DNA of 64,000 nt from Nitrosomonas sp. (GTDB lineage: Bacteria; Pseudomonadota; Gammaproteobacteria; Burkholderiales; Nitrosomonadaceae), in contig JAMWZR010000001.1 of the NCBI GenBank assembly GCA_024282035.1, forward strand, positions 248,001-312,000, given 5' to 3'. How positions within the stretch are numbered: position 1 is the first letter of the stretch; the number at the start of each line of letters is the position of its first letter. The position numbers were made by a program, and so were the translations under genes. A model generated the notes under the pieces. It ran no database searches. It worked only from the letters and a program-made list of their open reading frames with translations, and was not told the origin of the DNA. This document shows, piece by piece, positions 57,367 through 64,000 of this stretch.

Positions 57367-58728
57367 ATGGCAGCTGACTGTTTCGAAGTTGAGATCGAAT
57401 CGCTGAATCTGGATGGCAAGGGTGTCGCACAGCGCGATGGCAAGCCAGTATTGATCGAAGGCGCTTTGCCCGGCGAACGGATACGGTACGAACAAGTGAA
57501 GCTCAAGCCGCGTTATGAAGTGGGCAGGATCGTCGAGATCCTGCAAGCGAGTGAACATCGTGTGGAACCGCAATGCACCCACTTTGGTTTTTTCCAGGGG
57601 GCGTGTGCTGGATGCTCGCTGCAGCACCTCGAAGCCTCGGCGCAACTCGCCCTGAAACAGCAGACTCTGGTCGATGCGTTTTCTCAGATAGGCAAGATTC
57701 ATCCTGAAACACTGCTGGAGCCGGTCGATGGACCGAACTGGGGTTATCGGCACCGCGCGAGATTGTCTGCGCGTTTTGTGCGGCGTAGACAGCAAATGCT
57801 GGTCGGATTCCACGAACGCGCCAGGAGTTTCGTTGCCGATATGCAATCCTGCGCCATTCTTCCCGAGCGCATTTCCGGTCTGCTGATGCCGTTACGCGAG
57901 CTGATCGCGGGATTGTCGATCCGTGACCGTGTACCGCAAGTGGAAGTGGCTGTGGGTGCACAGACTGTAGTGATGGTGTTACGTGCACTCGATGTGCCCA
58001 CGGATGAAGATTGCGAAGCGCTCCTCGAATTTGGCCGGCAGCATGGCGTATCGGTTTGGTTGCAACCTGGAAGTCCCGAAACAGCAGCGCCGCTGCACGG
58101 TGAGACAAATGGGTTATCGCTGGAGCTACCCGAATTCGGTGTCACGTTACCGTTTGCTCCCACCGATTTCACCCAAATCAATCATCAAATCAACAGTACA
58201 CTGGTGCAGCGAGCCATCGAATTGCTGGCGCCGGAATCCGGCGAAGTGGTTGTGGATTTTTTCTGTGGACTGGGCAATTTCACCTTACCCCTTGCCACCC
58301 GTGCGCAGCATGTGATCGGGCTGGAAGGTTCGGCTACCCTGGTGGCGCGTGCGCAGCAAGCGGCGCAAAAGAACGGTTTGGCACAGCGCACTGCATTTGC
58401 GGTTCGTGACTTGTTCAAATGGACCCTGCAGGATTGGGAAGCACTGCTTCGGGGAGGGGATCATGGAGATTGGCCGTCAGGTCGCTTAGATCGTGTCCTG
58501 ATCGATCCACCTCGTGCCGGTGCTTTTGCGGTTGCACAGGTCCTGGCGGCTACTGCAATTCGACCCAAGCGCGTGGTTTATGTCTCGTGCAATCCTGACA
58601 CATTGGCGCGGGATGCCGCTGTGATGGTGCAGTCCGGTGCATGGCGCCTGCGTGCTGCCGGTGTGGTCAATATGTTTCCACATACGGCACATGTGGAATC
58701 ACTGGCAGTGTTTGATTCTGTACCCTGA
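57367..58728 (+). CDS. rlmD: 23S rRNA (uracil(1939)-C(5))-methyltransferase RlmD
   Basis: A 453-residue SAM-dependent rRNA methyltransferase. The N-terminal TRAM domain (residues 1-60; IESLNLDGKGVAQRDGK) is followed by the [4Fe-4S] cysteines of CTHFGFFQGACAGCSLQH (near 72-90), and the Rossmann domain has VVDFFCGLGNFTLPLA near residue 295 with the catalytic motif VYVSCNPDTLARD near 405. No strong ribosome binding site is seen, but the start MAADCFEVEIESL is that of the family. Confidence 0.94.
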   Translation: MAADCFEVEIESLNLDGKGVAQRDGKPVLIEGALPGERIRYEQVKLKPRYEVGRIVEILQASEHRVEPQCTHFGFFQGACAGCSLQHLEASAQLALKQQTLVDAFSQIGKIHPETLLEPVDGPNWGYRHRARLSARFVRRRQQMLVGFHERARSFVADMQSCAILPERISGLLMPLRELIAGLSIRDRVPQVEVAVGAQTVVMVLRALDVPTDEDCEALLEFGRQHGVSVWLQPGSPETAAPLHGETNGLSLELPEFGVTLPFAPTDFTQINHQINSTLVQRAIELLAPESGEVVVDFFCGLGNFTLPLATRAQHVIGLEGSATLVARAQQAAQKNGLAQRTAFAVRDLFKWTLQDWEALLRGGDHGDWPSGRLDRVLIDPPRAGAFAVAQVLAATAIRPKRVVYVSCNPDTLARDAAVMVQSGAWRLRAAGVVNMFPHTAHVESLAVFDSVP

Positions 58729-58768
58729 TGCGGTAAGCTCGGGTCATTGCAAATCCATCGATCCATCC

Positions 58769-59956
58769 ATGCGTACAGTAGATGATATTCCCGCTGAAAT
58801 TCGGGCGTTGCATACCGACATGCAACGTTGGCGAAGGCACATCCACCAGCACCCGGAAACGGCATTTGAAGAAACGGCGACAGCCCAGCTGATTGCCGAT
58901 CTTCTGCAAGATGCGGGCATCGAAGTGCATCAAGGTTTGGCAAAAACCGGCATCGTTGGTGTTTTGCGCCGCGGAAACGATAGCAAAAGTATTGCCCTAC
59001 GTGCCGATATGGATGCGCTTTTCATTCACGAACAAAATCGCTTCGACTATGCATCGTGTCATGAAGGCAAGATGCACGCTTGCGGCCATGACGGGCATAG
59101 TGCCATGTTGCTCGGTGCCGCGAGTTATCTGGCCCAGCACGGCCGATTCGATGGCACCGTATATTTTATTTTTCAACCGGCAGAGGAGTGTCGTGCCGGA
59201 GCGCTGCAAATGATCGACGAAGGTTTATTTGAACAATTCCCGGTGCAACGGGTGTTTGGCATGCATAACTTTCCGGATGTGCCAGTCGGACATTTCGCAG
59301 TCAGGGTTGGGCCAATGATGGCCTCGTTCGATTGCTTTGAAATCACCTTGCGAGGTCAAGCTGCCCACGCCGCCATGCCGCATCTTGGCAACGACGTGCT
59401 GGTTGCTGCGGCGCACCTGATCACGCAATTGCAAACCATCGTCAGCCGCCAGATCGATCCCGCCGATTCAGCCGTCGTCAGCGTTACGCAAGTACATGGT
59501 GGCCATACCTGGAACGCATTGCCGGATTCCGCCGTCATTCGTGGCACTTTCCGCAGTTTCAAAAAAACTGTGCGTGAGCAACTGGAACACGGCATCCAGC
59601 ATCTTGCCGACAGCGTTGCACAAGGTTTCAAACTGCATGCCGAAGTTTGTTTCAATCCCGAAAATCCCGGTTACCCGGTGACACTCAACAGCCCCGCCGA
59701 AACTGAAAGCGCCATCCGCGCTGCTACAGACGTTGCTGGTACAGCGCGCGTGGATACTGCGCCAACCCCGAGTATGGGCGCCGAGGATTTCGCCTTCATG
59801 CTGCAACACAAACCGGGATGCTACATCTGGATCGGCAACGGCAGCTCGCAAGGCAACTGCCTGCTGCATAATCCGCACTACGACTTTAATGATGAGATTT
59901 TGCCACTGGGCGCGGCGTATTGGGTGAAGCTGGTGGAGAATGAGTTGCCGGGGTAG
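58769..59956 (+). CDS. M20 family amidohydrolase (hippurate hydrolase-like)
   Basis: A 395-residue dinuclear-metal amidohydrolase of the M20D family (HipO, indole acetyl-amino-acid hydrolases, N-acyl amino acid deacetylases). Metal ligands are in MHACGHDGHSAM (near residue 104) and QPAEECRAG, and the dimerisation domain begins near AAHAAMPHLGND. The Cys in HACGHDG is the ligand of the metal-bridging type. Substrate unknown; amino-acid amide salvage is the likely theme. The frame is open from 58637, but the ATG at 58769 gives the usual start. It follows rlmD by 40 bases. Confidence 0.88.
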   Translation: MRTVDDIPAEIRALHTDMQRWRRHIHQHPETAFEETATAQLIADLLQDAGIEVHQGLAKTGIVGVLRRGNDSKSIALRADMDALFIHEQNRFDYASCHEGKMHACGHDGHSAMLLGAASYLAQHGRFDGTVYFIFQPAEECRAGALQMIDEGLFEQFPVQRVFGMHNFPDVPVGHFAVRVGPMMASFDCFEITLRGQAAHAAMPHLGNDVLVAAAHLITQLQTIVSRQIDPADSAVVSVTQVHGGHTWNALPDSAVIRGTFRSFKKTVREQLEHGIQHLADSVAQGFKLHAEVCFNPENPGYPVTLNSPAETESAIRAATDVAGTARVDTAPTPSMGAEDFAFMLQHKPGCYIWIGNGSSQGNCLLHNPHYDFNDEILPLGAAYWVKLVENELPG

Positions 59957-60381
59957 GAAGTCAAAGCCTGCTGGTGTTGCACTGTTTTTCTGATCGATGC
60001 GGATCCCCGATCGTCATGAGCTATGTTTTTGAGTGATCTAAGCGCACTAGATAGTTCTTCACAGTTTCCCGGTCCAGCACAAGGTCGGTAGGATCGCGTA
60101 GCACTTTAACGGCAGCGGAAATTTTTCTGCGTCGGTCTTTTTACATTAAAAGTTGCCGAGGTTTTCACGAAATAGAATGGCAGATTGAAGCAAAAACCTC
60201 CACATTCATCTAAATTGTTGGAGCATAGGTTGATATTCAAATTTATACAGATAAACCATATTGTATTTATGGTAATTAAGGGTCACACTTCCACCGGGAA
60301 TGTTAGAAAATTTTAACAATTCCCTTTCTTGAGATTTCTTCAGAGAAAATCCGAATAAACAATAGGGAAAGGAAGTATCAC
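59957..60381. other. Intergenic region between the amidohydrolase and rh50
   Basis: The gap of 425 bases contains the rh50 promoter and an inverted repeat at 60296-60325. On the minus strand, 60140 to 60021 reads as a 39-codon open frame with protein-like composition (ends VKNYLVRLDHSKT) but has no start codon and is cut by a TAA upstream; this may be a remnant of a lost gene. I see no tRNA. Confidence 0.4.
60296..60325. promoter_or_regulatory. Imperfect inverted repeat upstream of rh50
   Basis: GGGAATGTTAGAAA and TTTTAACAATTCCC are imperfect inverses (one-base bulge) around an AT centre. The element lies 57 bases before the rh50 ATG, where an operator or a stem in the leader would be expected. 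No known consensus is matched. Confidence 0.35.
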
Positions 60382-61743
60382 ATGAGAAAAAACTTTAATT
60401 TCACCATGCCTCTAGCGATAGGTCTACTATCACTAATTTTTAGTAATTGGGTAAGTGCCGAAACTACCGAAGTTCTGAGCGAAGCAAGAGTCGTAGCAAA
60501 ATATAATTACATTATTCATATTTTAGCTATGTTGCTTATCGGTTTTGGTTTTCTAATGGTATTTGTTCGTCGTTATGGTTTCGGGGCTGTAACCGGCACT
60601 TACCTGGTCGTTGCGACTGGGCTACCGCTTTATATCTTATTACGCGCCAATGGAATATTCGGTCATCAATTACAACCACATACGCTTGATGCCTTGTTAT
60701 TCGCTGAATTATCCGTAGCAGCCGCATTGATTGCTATGGGAGCTGTGCTAGGGCGTTTGCGTGTTTTTCAATATGCTTTATTAGCACTCATAGTTGTTCC
60801 ACTTTATTTGTTAAATGAATGGTTAGTGCTAGACGATGCAATAGGTTACACAACTGGATTCAAGGATGCAGCCGGATCAATTGTGATCCATGCATTTGGC
60901 GCTTATTTTGGATTGAGTATGTCCATAGTTCTAACTACCGCTTATCAGCGTACCAAGCCAATTGAATCTGACCATACTTCCGATCGCTTTGCAATGCTGG
61001 GATCAATGGTGCTGTGGCTATTTTGGCCAAGCTTCGCCACTGCGCTTGTTCCATTAGAAAATATGCCACAAACCGTCGCTAACACGCTACTCGCTCTATC
61101 AGGCGCTACGATTGCCACTTATTTTCTAAGCTCAAAGCTACATAATGGAAAAACTTCTATGGTTGATATGGCCAATGCTGCCTTAGCAGGAGGTGTCGCT
61201 ATTGGTTCGGTTTGTGATGTCGTATCACCTACTGGTGCATTTGGTATAGGGTTGTTGGCCGGTGCGGTTTCAGTATTGGGATATGTGTTTTTATTGCCAG
61301 TACTAGAATCAAAATTCAAAATTGTCGATACCTGTGGCGTGCATAATTTACATGGAATGCCTGGATTATTAGGTGGTTTCAGCGCTTTCTTAGTAGTCCC
61401 CGATGTGGCAGTTGCTCAATTTAACGGTATAGTTATCACAATGTTTGTGGCTATTGTAGGTGGATTAGTTGCTGGGGCAATCATTAAAGCAACAGGTACA
61501 ACCCAGGAGCCCTATGAAGATAGTGTCGAGTTTACGCACCTTGAAGGTCCAGAAACAGAAGCTCTCGATAATCAATTACAATCGCGCCTAGCGCTTCTGG
61601 AAACCAATACTGCTAAGAATACTTTAGATTCACCTGAGACAAAAGCCTTGGTGCAGGAATTGGAATCAAGGATTGAGATTCTGGAAAACAAACTCTCCAG
61701 AGTGAGCGATACCTTACAAGGTGGAAATAAACCAACCTCATAA
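60382..61743 (+). CDS. rh50: Rhesus-type (Rh50) ammonia/CO2 channel
   Basis: A 453-residue membrane channel of the Rh branch of the Amt/MEP/Rh superfamily, which passes NH3 (and possibly CO2) through a hydrophobic pore. A signal-like first helix (residues 9-26) is followed by eleven membrane segments. Rh-specific motifs are VFVRRYGFGAVTGTY, DAAGSIVIHAFGAYFGL with D162 and H170, MLGSMVLWLFWPSF, and DTCGVHNLHGMPG with H324 (the twin His). Classic AmtB signatures such as the extracellular Trp/Ser ammonium site are absent. From about residue 390 the cytoplasmic tail is acidic and heptad-patterned (LESRIEILENKLSRV), predicting a coiled coil. AGGAAGT precedes the ATG. A terminator follows. Confidence 0.93.
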   Translation: MRKNFNFTMPLAIGLLSLIFSNWVSAETTEVLSEARVVAKYNYIIHILAMLLIGFGFLMVFVRRYGFGAVTGTYLVVATGLPLYILLRANGIFGHQLQPHTLDALLFAELSVAAALIAMGAVLGRLRVFQYALLALIVVPLYLLNEWLVLDDAIGYTTGFKDAAGSIVIHAFGAYFGLSMSIVLTTAYQRTKPIESDHTSDRFAMLGSMVLWLFWPSFATALVPLENMPQTVANTLLALSGATIATYFLSSKLHNGKTSMVDMANAALAGGVAIGSVCDVVSPTGAFGIGLLAGAVSVLGYVFLLPVLESKFKIVDTCGVHNLHGMPGLLGGFSAFLVVPDVAVAQFNGIVITMFVAIVGGLVAGAIIKATGTTQEPYEDSVEFTHLEGPETEALDNQLQSRLALLETNTAKNTLDSPETKALVQELESRIEILENKLSRVSDTLQGGNKPTS

Positions 61744-61766
61744 TTTAGCTTGGCTAATTCAGATGT

Positions 61767-61817
61767 TTTTGCGTGGTTCCACTCTATTTATTCGAACCGG
61801 AATCACGCAAAATTCTT
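61767..61817 (+). terminator. Terminator after rh50
   Basis: TTTTGCGTGGTTCC (61767-61780) pairs with GGAATCACGCAAAA (61799-61812) in a 14-bp stem with one G-U pair and an 18-base loop, followed by TTCTT. The T and A arms let it work in both directions. Confidence 0.7.
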
Positions 61818-61870
61818 AGAGAGTTTTGATTCTGGATTTTGCGTTTGGTAGAGTTTAACGCTTAAAATCA

Positions 61871-62145
61871 TTACCAGCGTGCTTGAGTGTTATCCAGATC
61901 GATATCCAACTCGATCACAGCTTTGCGCATCGTGCGCTTCATAGCTTTCATAACCAATTTGATATGAACCGATGCGGATACGGCATAGTCAGGAGTACTC
62001 TCCTTTAAGCACGCTTTGCTTATTGCTAAAGAAATATAAACCATTTCCCATTCCAGTACGGAGGCGACAAGATCGCGCAGTACTTCAAGGTCAGGGGAAA
62101 TATCTTCAAGTCATCGAGGTAATATTTGACGACTTGTCTGATCAT
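61871..62145 (-). pseudogene. Small hypothetical protein gene with a one-base frameshift
   Basis: Reading the minus strand from ATG 62145 gives MIRQVVKYYLDDL, then the frame must shift by one base near 62107-62110 to continue as DISPDLEVLRDLVASVLEWE and on to a C-terminus ending AVIELDIDLDNTQARW. The two halves join sensibly if TTGAAG is read as TTGGAAG, and the 275-base length is one short of 92 codons. The composition is protein-like in both halves and no family is recognised. The codons upstream of the ATG (IEAATKLNRTHYD) also look coding, so the true N-terminus may lie further back, before an in-frame TAA. Either a decaying gene or a base-call error. Confidence 0.6.
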
Positions 62146-62277
62146 ATCGTAATGCGTTCGATTTAATTTTGTGGCAGCTTCGATTTATGCACAGAATTTC
62201 ATCCGATATGGATGGAAAAAATATCTACCGTGCTGATTAATTGATGTGCTTCCTTGTGGTTGGCACATCCTGCCGGG

Positions 62278-62594
62278 TTATTTAAGTGAAGGATCCGGTG
62301 CATAAGGTCCCATGATCTCATTTATCTTTGGCCAAACGAGATAAGCGGACCAACGTTTTCCATCGCGTGTGCAATGGATCAAATATTCATTGCGGTCGAG
62401 TGCGCTCGGCCTGTATTTGTATTCGCCGCAGTCTCCGATCTTCTTGGAAGTCAGTACTTTTGTAATCTCAACATTGAAACCATCCTCCCATGGCCCAGGG
62501 TAACGTTCACTAAGATGAGGGCAGCAAAAGTTAATGAAAAGGAAAAAATACTAAAGATTAGTAATATAAGGAATGAACAGGATGATTTGATCAT
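62278..62594 (-). pseudogene. Small secreted protein gene with a one-base frameshift
   Basis: From ATG 62594 the frame encodes a clear signal peptide (MIKSSCSFLILLIFSIFSFS, then LTFAA) and then runs into a stop. In another frame, directly at the cleavage site, a mature domain follows: PHLSERYPGPWEDGFNVEIT, then an SKKIGDCGEYKYRPS segment, and it ends MGPYAPDPSLK at 62278. Adding one C to the CCC run at 62519-62521 joins them into a 105-residue secreted protein with two cysteines in the mature part. GGGGA lies eight bases before the ATG. I do not recognise the family. It is 123 bases after mfd on the same strand. Confidence 0.65.
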
Positions 62595-62717
62595 ATGAAA
62601 TTCCCCAACTTAAATATTAAACATCCGGAATGCTGCAAGAGCGCATGCGTCCTTTTATTTTTCAATATTTCACACCTACAAAACTCATATGTCGATGGAA
62701 AAGCTATTCTTAACCTT

Positions 62718-64000
62718 TCACCCCAACTTCTGCATCAGCTCCTTAATCCTAGTCACCCGCTTATTCACATCCTCGATCTGCACTTGAACTTTCAGTCGAT
62801 CCTGGCCGGAGAGTGAGTATTCGCGGCTACTTTGGATCAGGTGGATGATTTTGATGGGGTCGATCGGCGGATTGGGGATGAATTGCACCTGGATGCTGTC
62901 GGCGCTGGCGTCAATACGAATGATGCCGAGTGGTTTGGCGGCGATGCGCAGGCGGTGGCAGTCGAGCAGGGCGCGGGCCGGGTTCGGTAGCAGGCCGAAG
63001 CGATCAATCAGTTCACGGTGCATGTCGTCAAGCTGTTCATCATCAGCGCAGTTGGCCATGCGCTTGTACAGCACCAGCCGTTCGTGGATGTCGTGGCAGT
63101 AGTCGTCCGGCAGCAGAGCGGGTACGTGCAGGTTAATTTCGGTGGCGACACCGAGCGGGTGCTGCATGTCCGGTTCCTTGCCCTGTTTCAGCGACTGGAT
63201 TGCGGTGTCGAGCATGGCGCTGTACAGGCTGAAACCGATTTCCTGCATCTCGCCACTTTGCGATTCGGAGAGTACCGCGCCTGCGCCGCGGATTTCCAGG
63301 TCGTGCATGGCCAGATAAAAACCGGAGCCAAGCTCCTCCATAGCCTGGATTGCTTCCAGACGTTTTTTCGCTTGCGCGCTGAGCGCCGCTTCCTGCGGTG
63401 TCAGCAGATAGGCGTAAGCCTGGTGGTGCGAGCGTCCGACCCGGCCACGCAACTGATGTAATTGCGCCAGGCCGAATTTGTGTGCTTCGTTGATGATGAT
63501 GGTGTTGGCGCTCGGAATGTCGATACCGGTTTCGATGATGGTGGTGCACAGCAGAATATTGAAACGCTGCTGGTAGAAATCGCGCATGACGTGTTCCAGT
63601 TCGCGCTCCGGCATTTGCCCGTGAGCAATGTGGATGCGTGCTTCCGGCAGCAGGCCAGCCAATTTTTCGTACATCAGCTGAATGCTGCTGACTTCGTTGT
63701 GCAGAAAATAAATCTGTCCACCGCGTTTGAGTTCGCGCAGACACGCTTCGCGGATGATGCCCATCGAGAAGCTGCTGACAAAGGTGCGGATCGCCAGGCG
63801 ACGCTGCGGTGCGGTGGCGATGATGGAAAAATCGCGCAGTCCTTCCAGTGACATCGCCAGCGTGCGCGGTATGGGTGTTGCGGTTAGTGTCAGCACGTCG
63901 ACTTCGGCGCGCAATTTCTTCAGTTGTTCCTTTTGACGCACACCGAAGCGGTGTTCTTCGTCGATGATCACCAGCCCCAGATTCTTGAAGTGCACATCTT
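62718..64000 (-). CDS. mfd: Transcription-repair coupling factor Mfd, C-terminal part (partial)
   Basis: The C-terminal third (about 427 residues) of Mfd, the ATPase that pushes stalled RNA polymerase off DNA and recruits UvrA; the gene continues beyond the right edge. The visible part starts inside the RecG-like helicase domain (DVHFKNLGLVIIDEEHRFGV contains the DEEH Walker B), continues through TATPIPRTLAMSLEGLRDFS, VSSIQLMYEKLA, HGQMPERELEHVM, TIIETGIDIPSANTIII, QLRGRVGRS and ends with the TRCF domain. The ATG-like start at 63995 (GTG) is internal and not the true start. Confidence 0.94.
   Translation of the reverse strand, partial: DVHFKNLGLVIIDEEHRFGVRQKEQLKKLRAEVDVLTLTATPIPRTLAMSLEGLRDFSIIATAPQRRLAIRTFVSSFSMGIIREACLRELKRGGQIYFLHNEVSSIQLMYEKLAGLLPEARIHIAHGQMPERELEHVMRDFYQQRFNILLCTTIIETGIDIPSANTIIINEAHKFGLAQLHQLRGRVGRSHHQAYAYLLTPQEAALSAQAKKRLEAIQAMEELGSGFYLAMHDLEIRGAGAVLSESQSGEMQEIGFSLYSAMLDTAIQSLKQGKEPDMQHPLGVATEINLHVPALLPDDYCHDIHERLVLYKRMANCADDEQLDDMHRELIDRFGLLPNPARALLDCHRLRIAAKPLGIIRIDASADSIQVQFIPNPPIDPIKIIHLIQSSREYSLSGQDRLKVQVQIEDVNKRVTRIKELMQKLG

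Noticed and set aside
63995-64000. The GTG at 63995 as the start of mfd
   Set aside because: The residues upstream of it continue the helicase domain in frame to the window edge, so the true start is outside.
1-64000. Prophage, insertion sequence, CRISPR array, tRNA or rRNA genes
   Set aside because: No transposase, integrase, phage structural, tRNA or rRNA signature was found in any gap or frame that I examined.

Overview
The window looks like chromosomal DNA of an ammonia-oxidising betaproteobacterium of the Nitrosomonas group. The strongest pointer is a Rhesus-type (Rh50) ammonia channel at 60382-61743 whose conserved Asp and twin His fall at residues 162, 170 and 324; from memory these are the same numbers as in Nitrosomonas europaea Rh50. 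NnrS, a RegB/RegA redox pair, APS-type sulfate assimilation, proton-pumping transhydrogenase and a type IVa minor-pilin cluster all fit. The genus call is an inference. I see no tRNA, rRNA, CRISPR array, insertion sequence or prophage; most of the window is housekeeping and the accessory traits are concentrated in a few places.

Layout. 1-9575: partial PHP phosphoesterase, NnrS, histidine phosphatase, MtfA peptidase, cysK-cysE with a GlcG/HbpS-like gene, then a minus-strand run (DUF2165, Tim44-like, DUF3293, cytochrome c, CysB-family regulator). 9576-15692: sulfate assimilation operon (small unknown protein, cysI, DUF934, cysH, cysD, cysN) behind a long leader with a terminator-like hairpin. 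15967-24383: stand-alone receiver, receiver-EAL protein, a 1175-residue iron-sulfur flavoprotein resembling NfnB and NfnA fused in one chain, then pntAA-pntAB-pntB. 24472-37038: degenerate PAS-EAL protein, RpfE-type protein, icd, cspA, clpS-clpA, glyA-nrdR-ribD and regA/regB. 37327-40583: DAHP synthase, ispH, thiO. 40683-47144: fimT-pilV-pilW-pilX-pilY1-pilE. 47194-49951: phoU, rpiA, NTF2-like, yaaA. 49988-54642: one giant CheB-CheR-coiled coil-PAS-GGDEF-EAL gene split by an exact 77-bp tandem duplication. 54777-59956: PAS/zinc-finger protein, DegQ-like protease, rlmD, M20 amidohydrolase. 60382-61743: rh50. 61871-62594: two small minus-strand genes, each broken by a one-base frameshift. 62718-64000: 3' part of mfd.

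Functional themes. Sulfur: CysN/CysD make APS, CysH reduces it to sulfite, CysI with its DUF934 partner reduces that to sulfide, and CysE/CysK fix sulfide into cysteine, with a CysB-family regulator encoded next to the operon. Redox: the Nfn-like flavoprotein lies immediately upstream of PntAB, and both probably act on pyridine-nucleotide and ferredoxin pools; RegB keeps the conserved cysteine used for redox sensing in this family. Cyclic-di-GMP: three EAL proteins, one also carrying GGDEF, lie in this 64 kb, next to a complete minor-pilin/PilY1 cluster.

The observations most worth following are the 77-bp duplication in the chemotaxis/c-di-GMP fusion gene, the Nfn-like fusion flavoprotein, the coiled-coil tail on Rh50, and the two frameshifted small genes between rh50 and mfd that are invisible to a simple ORF search.
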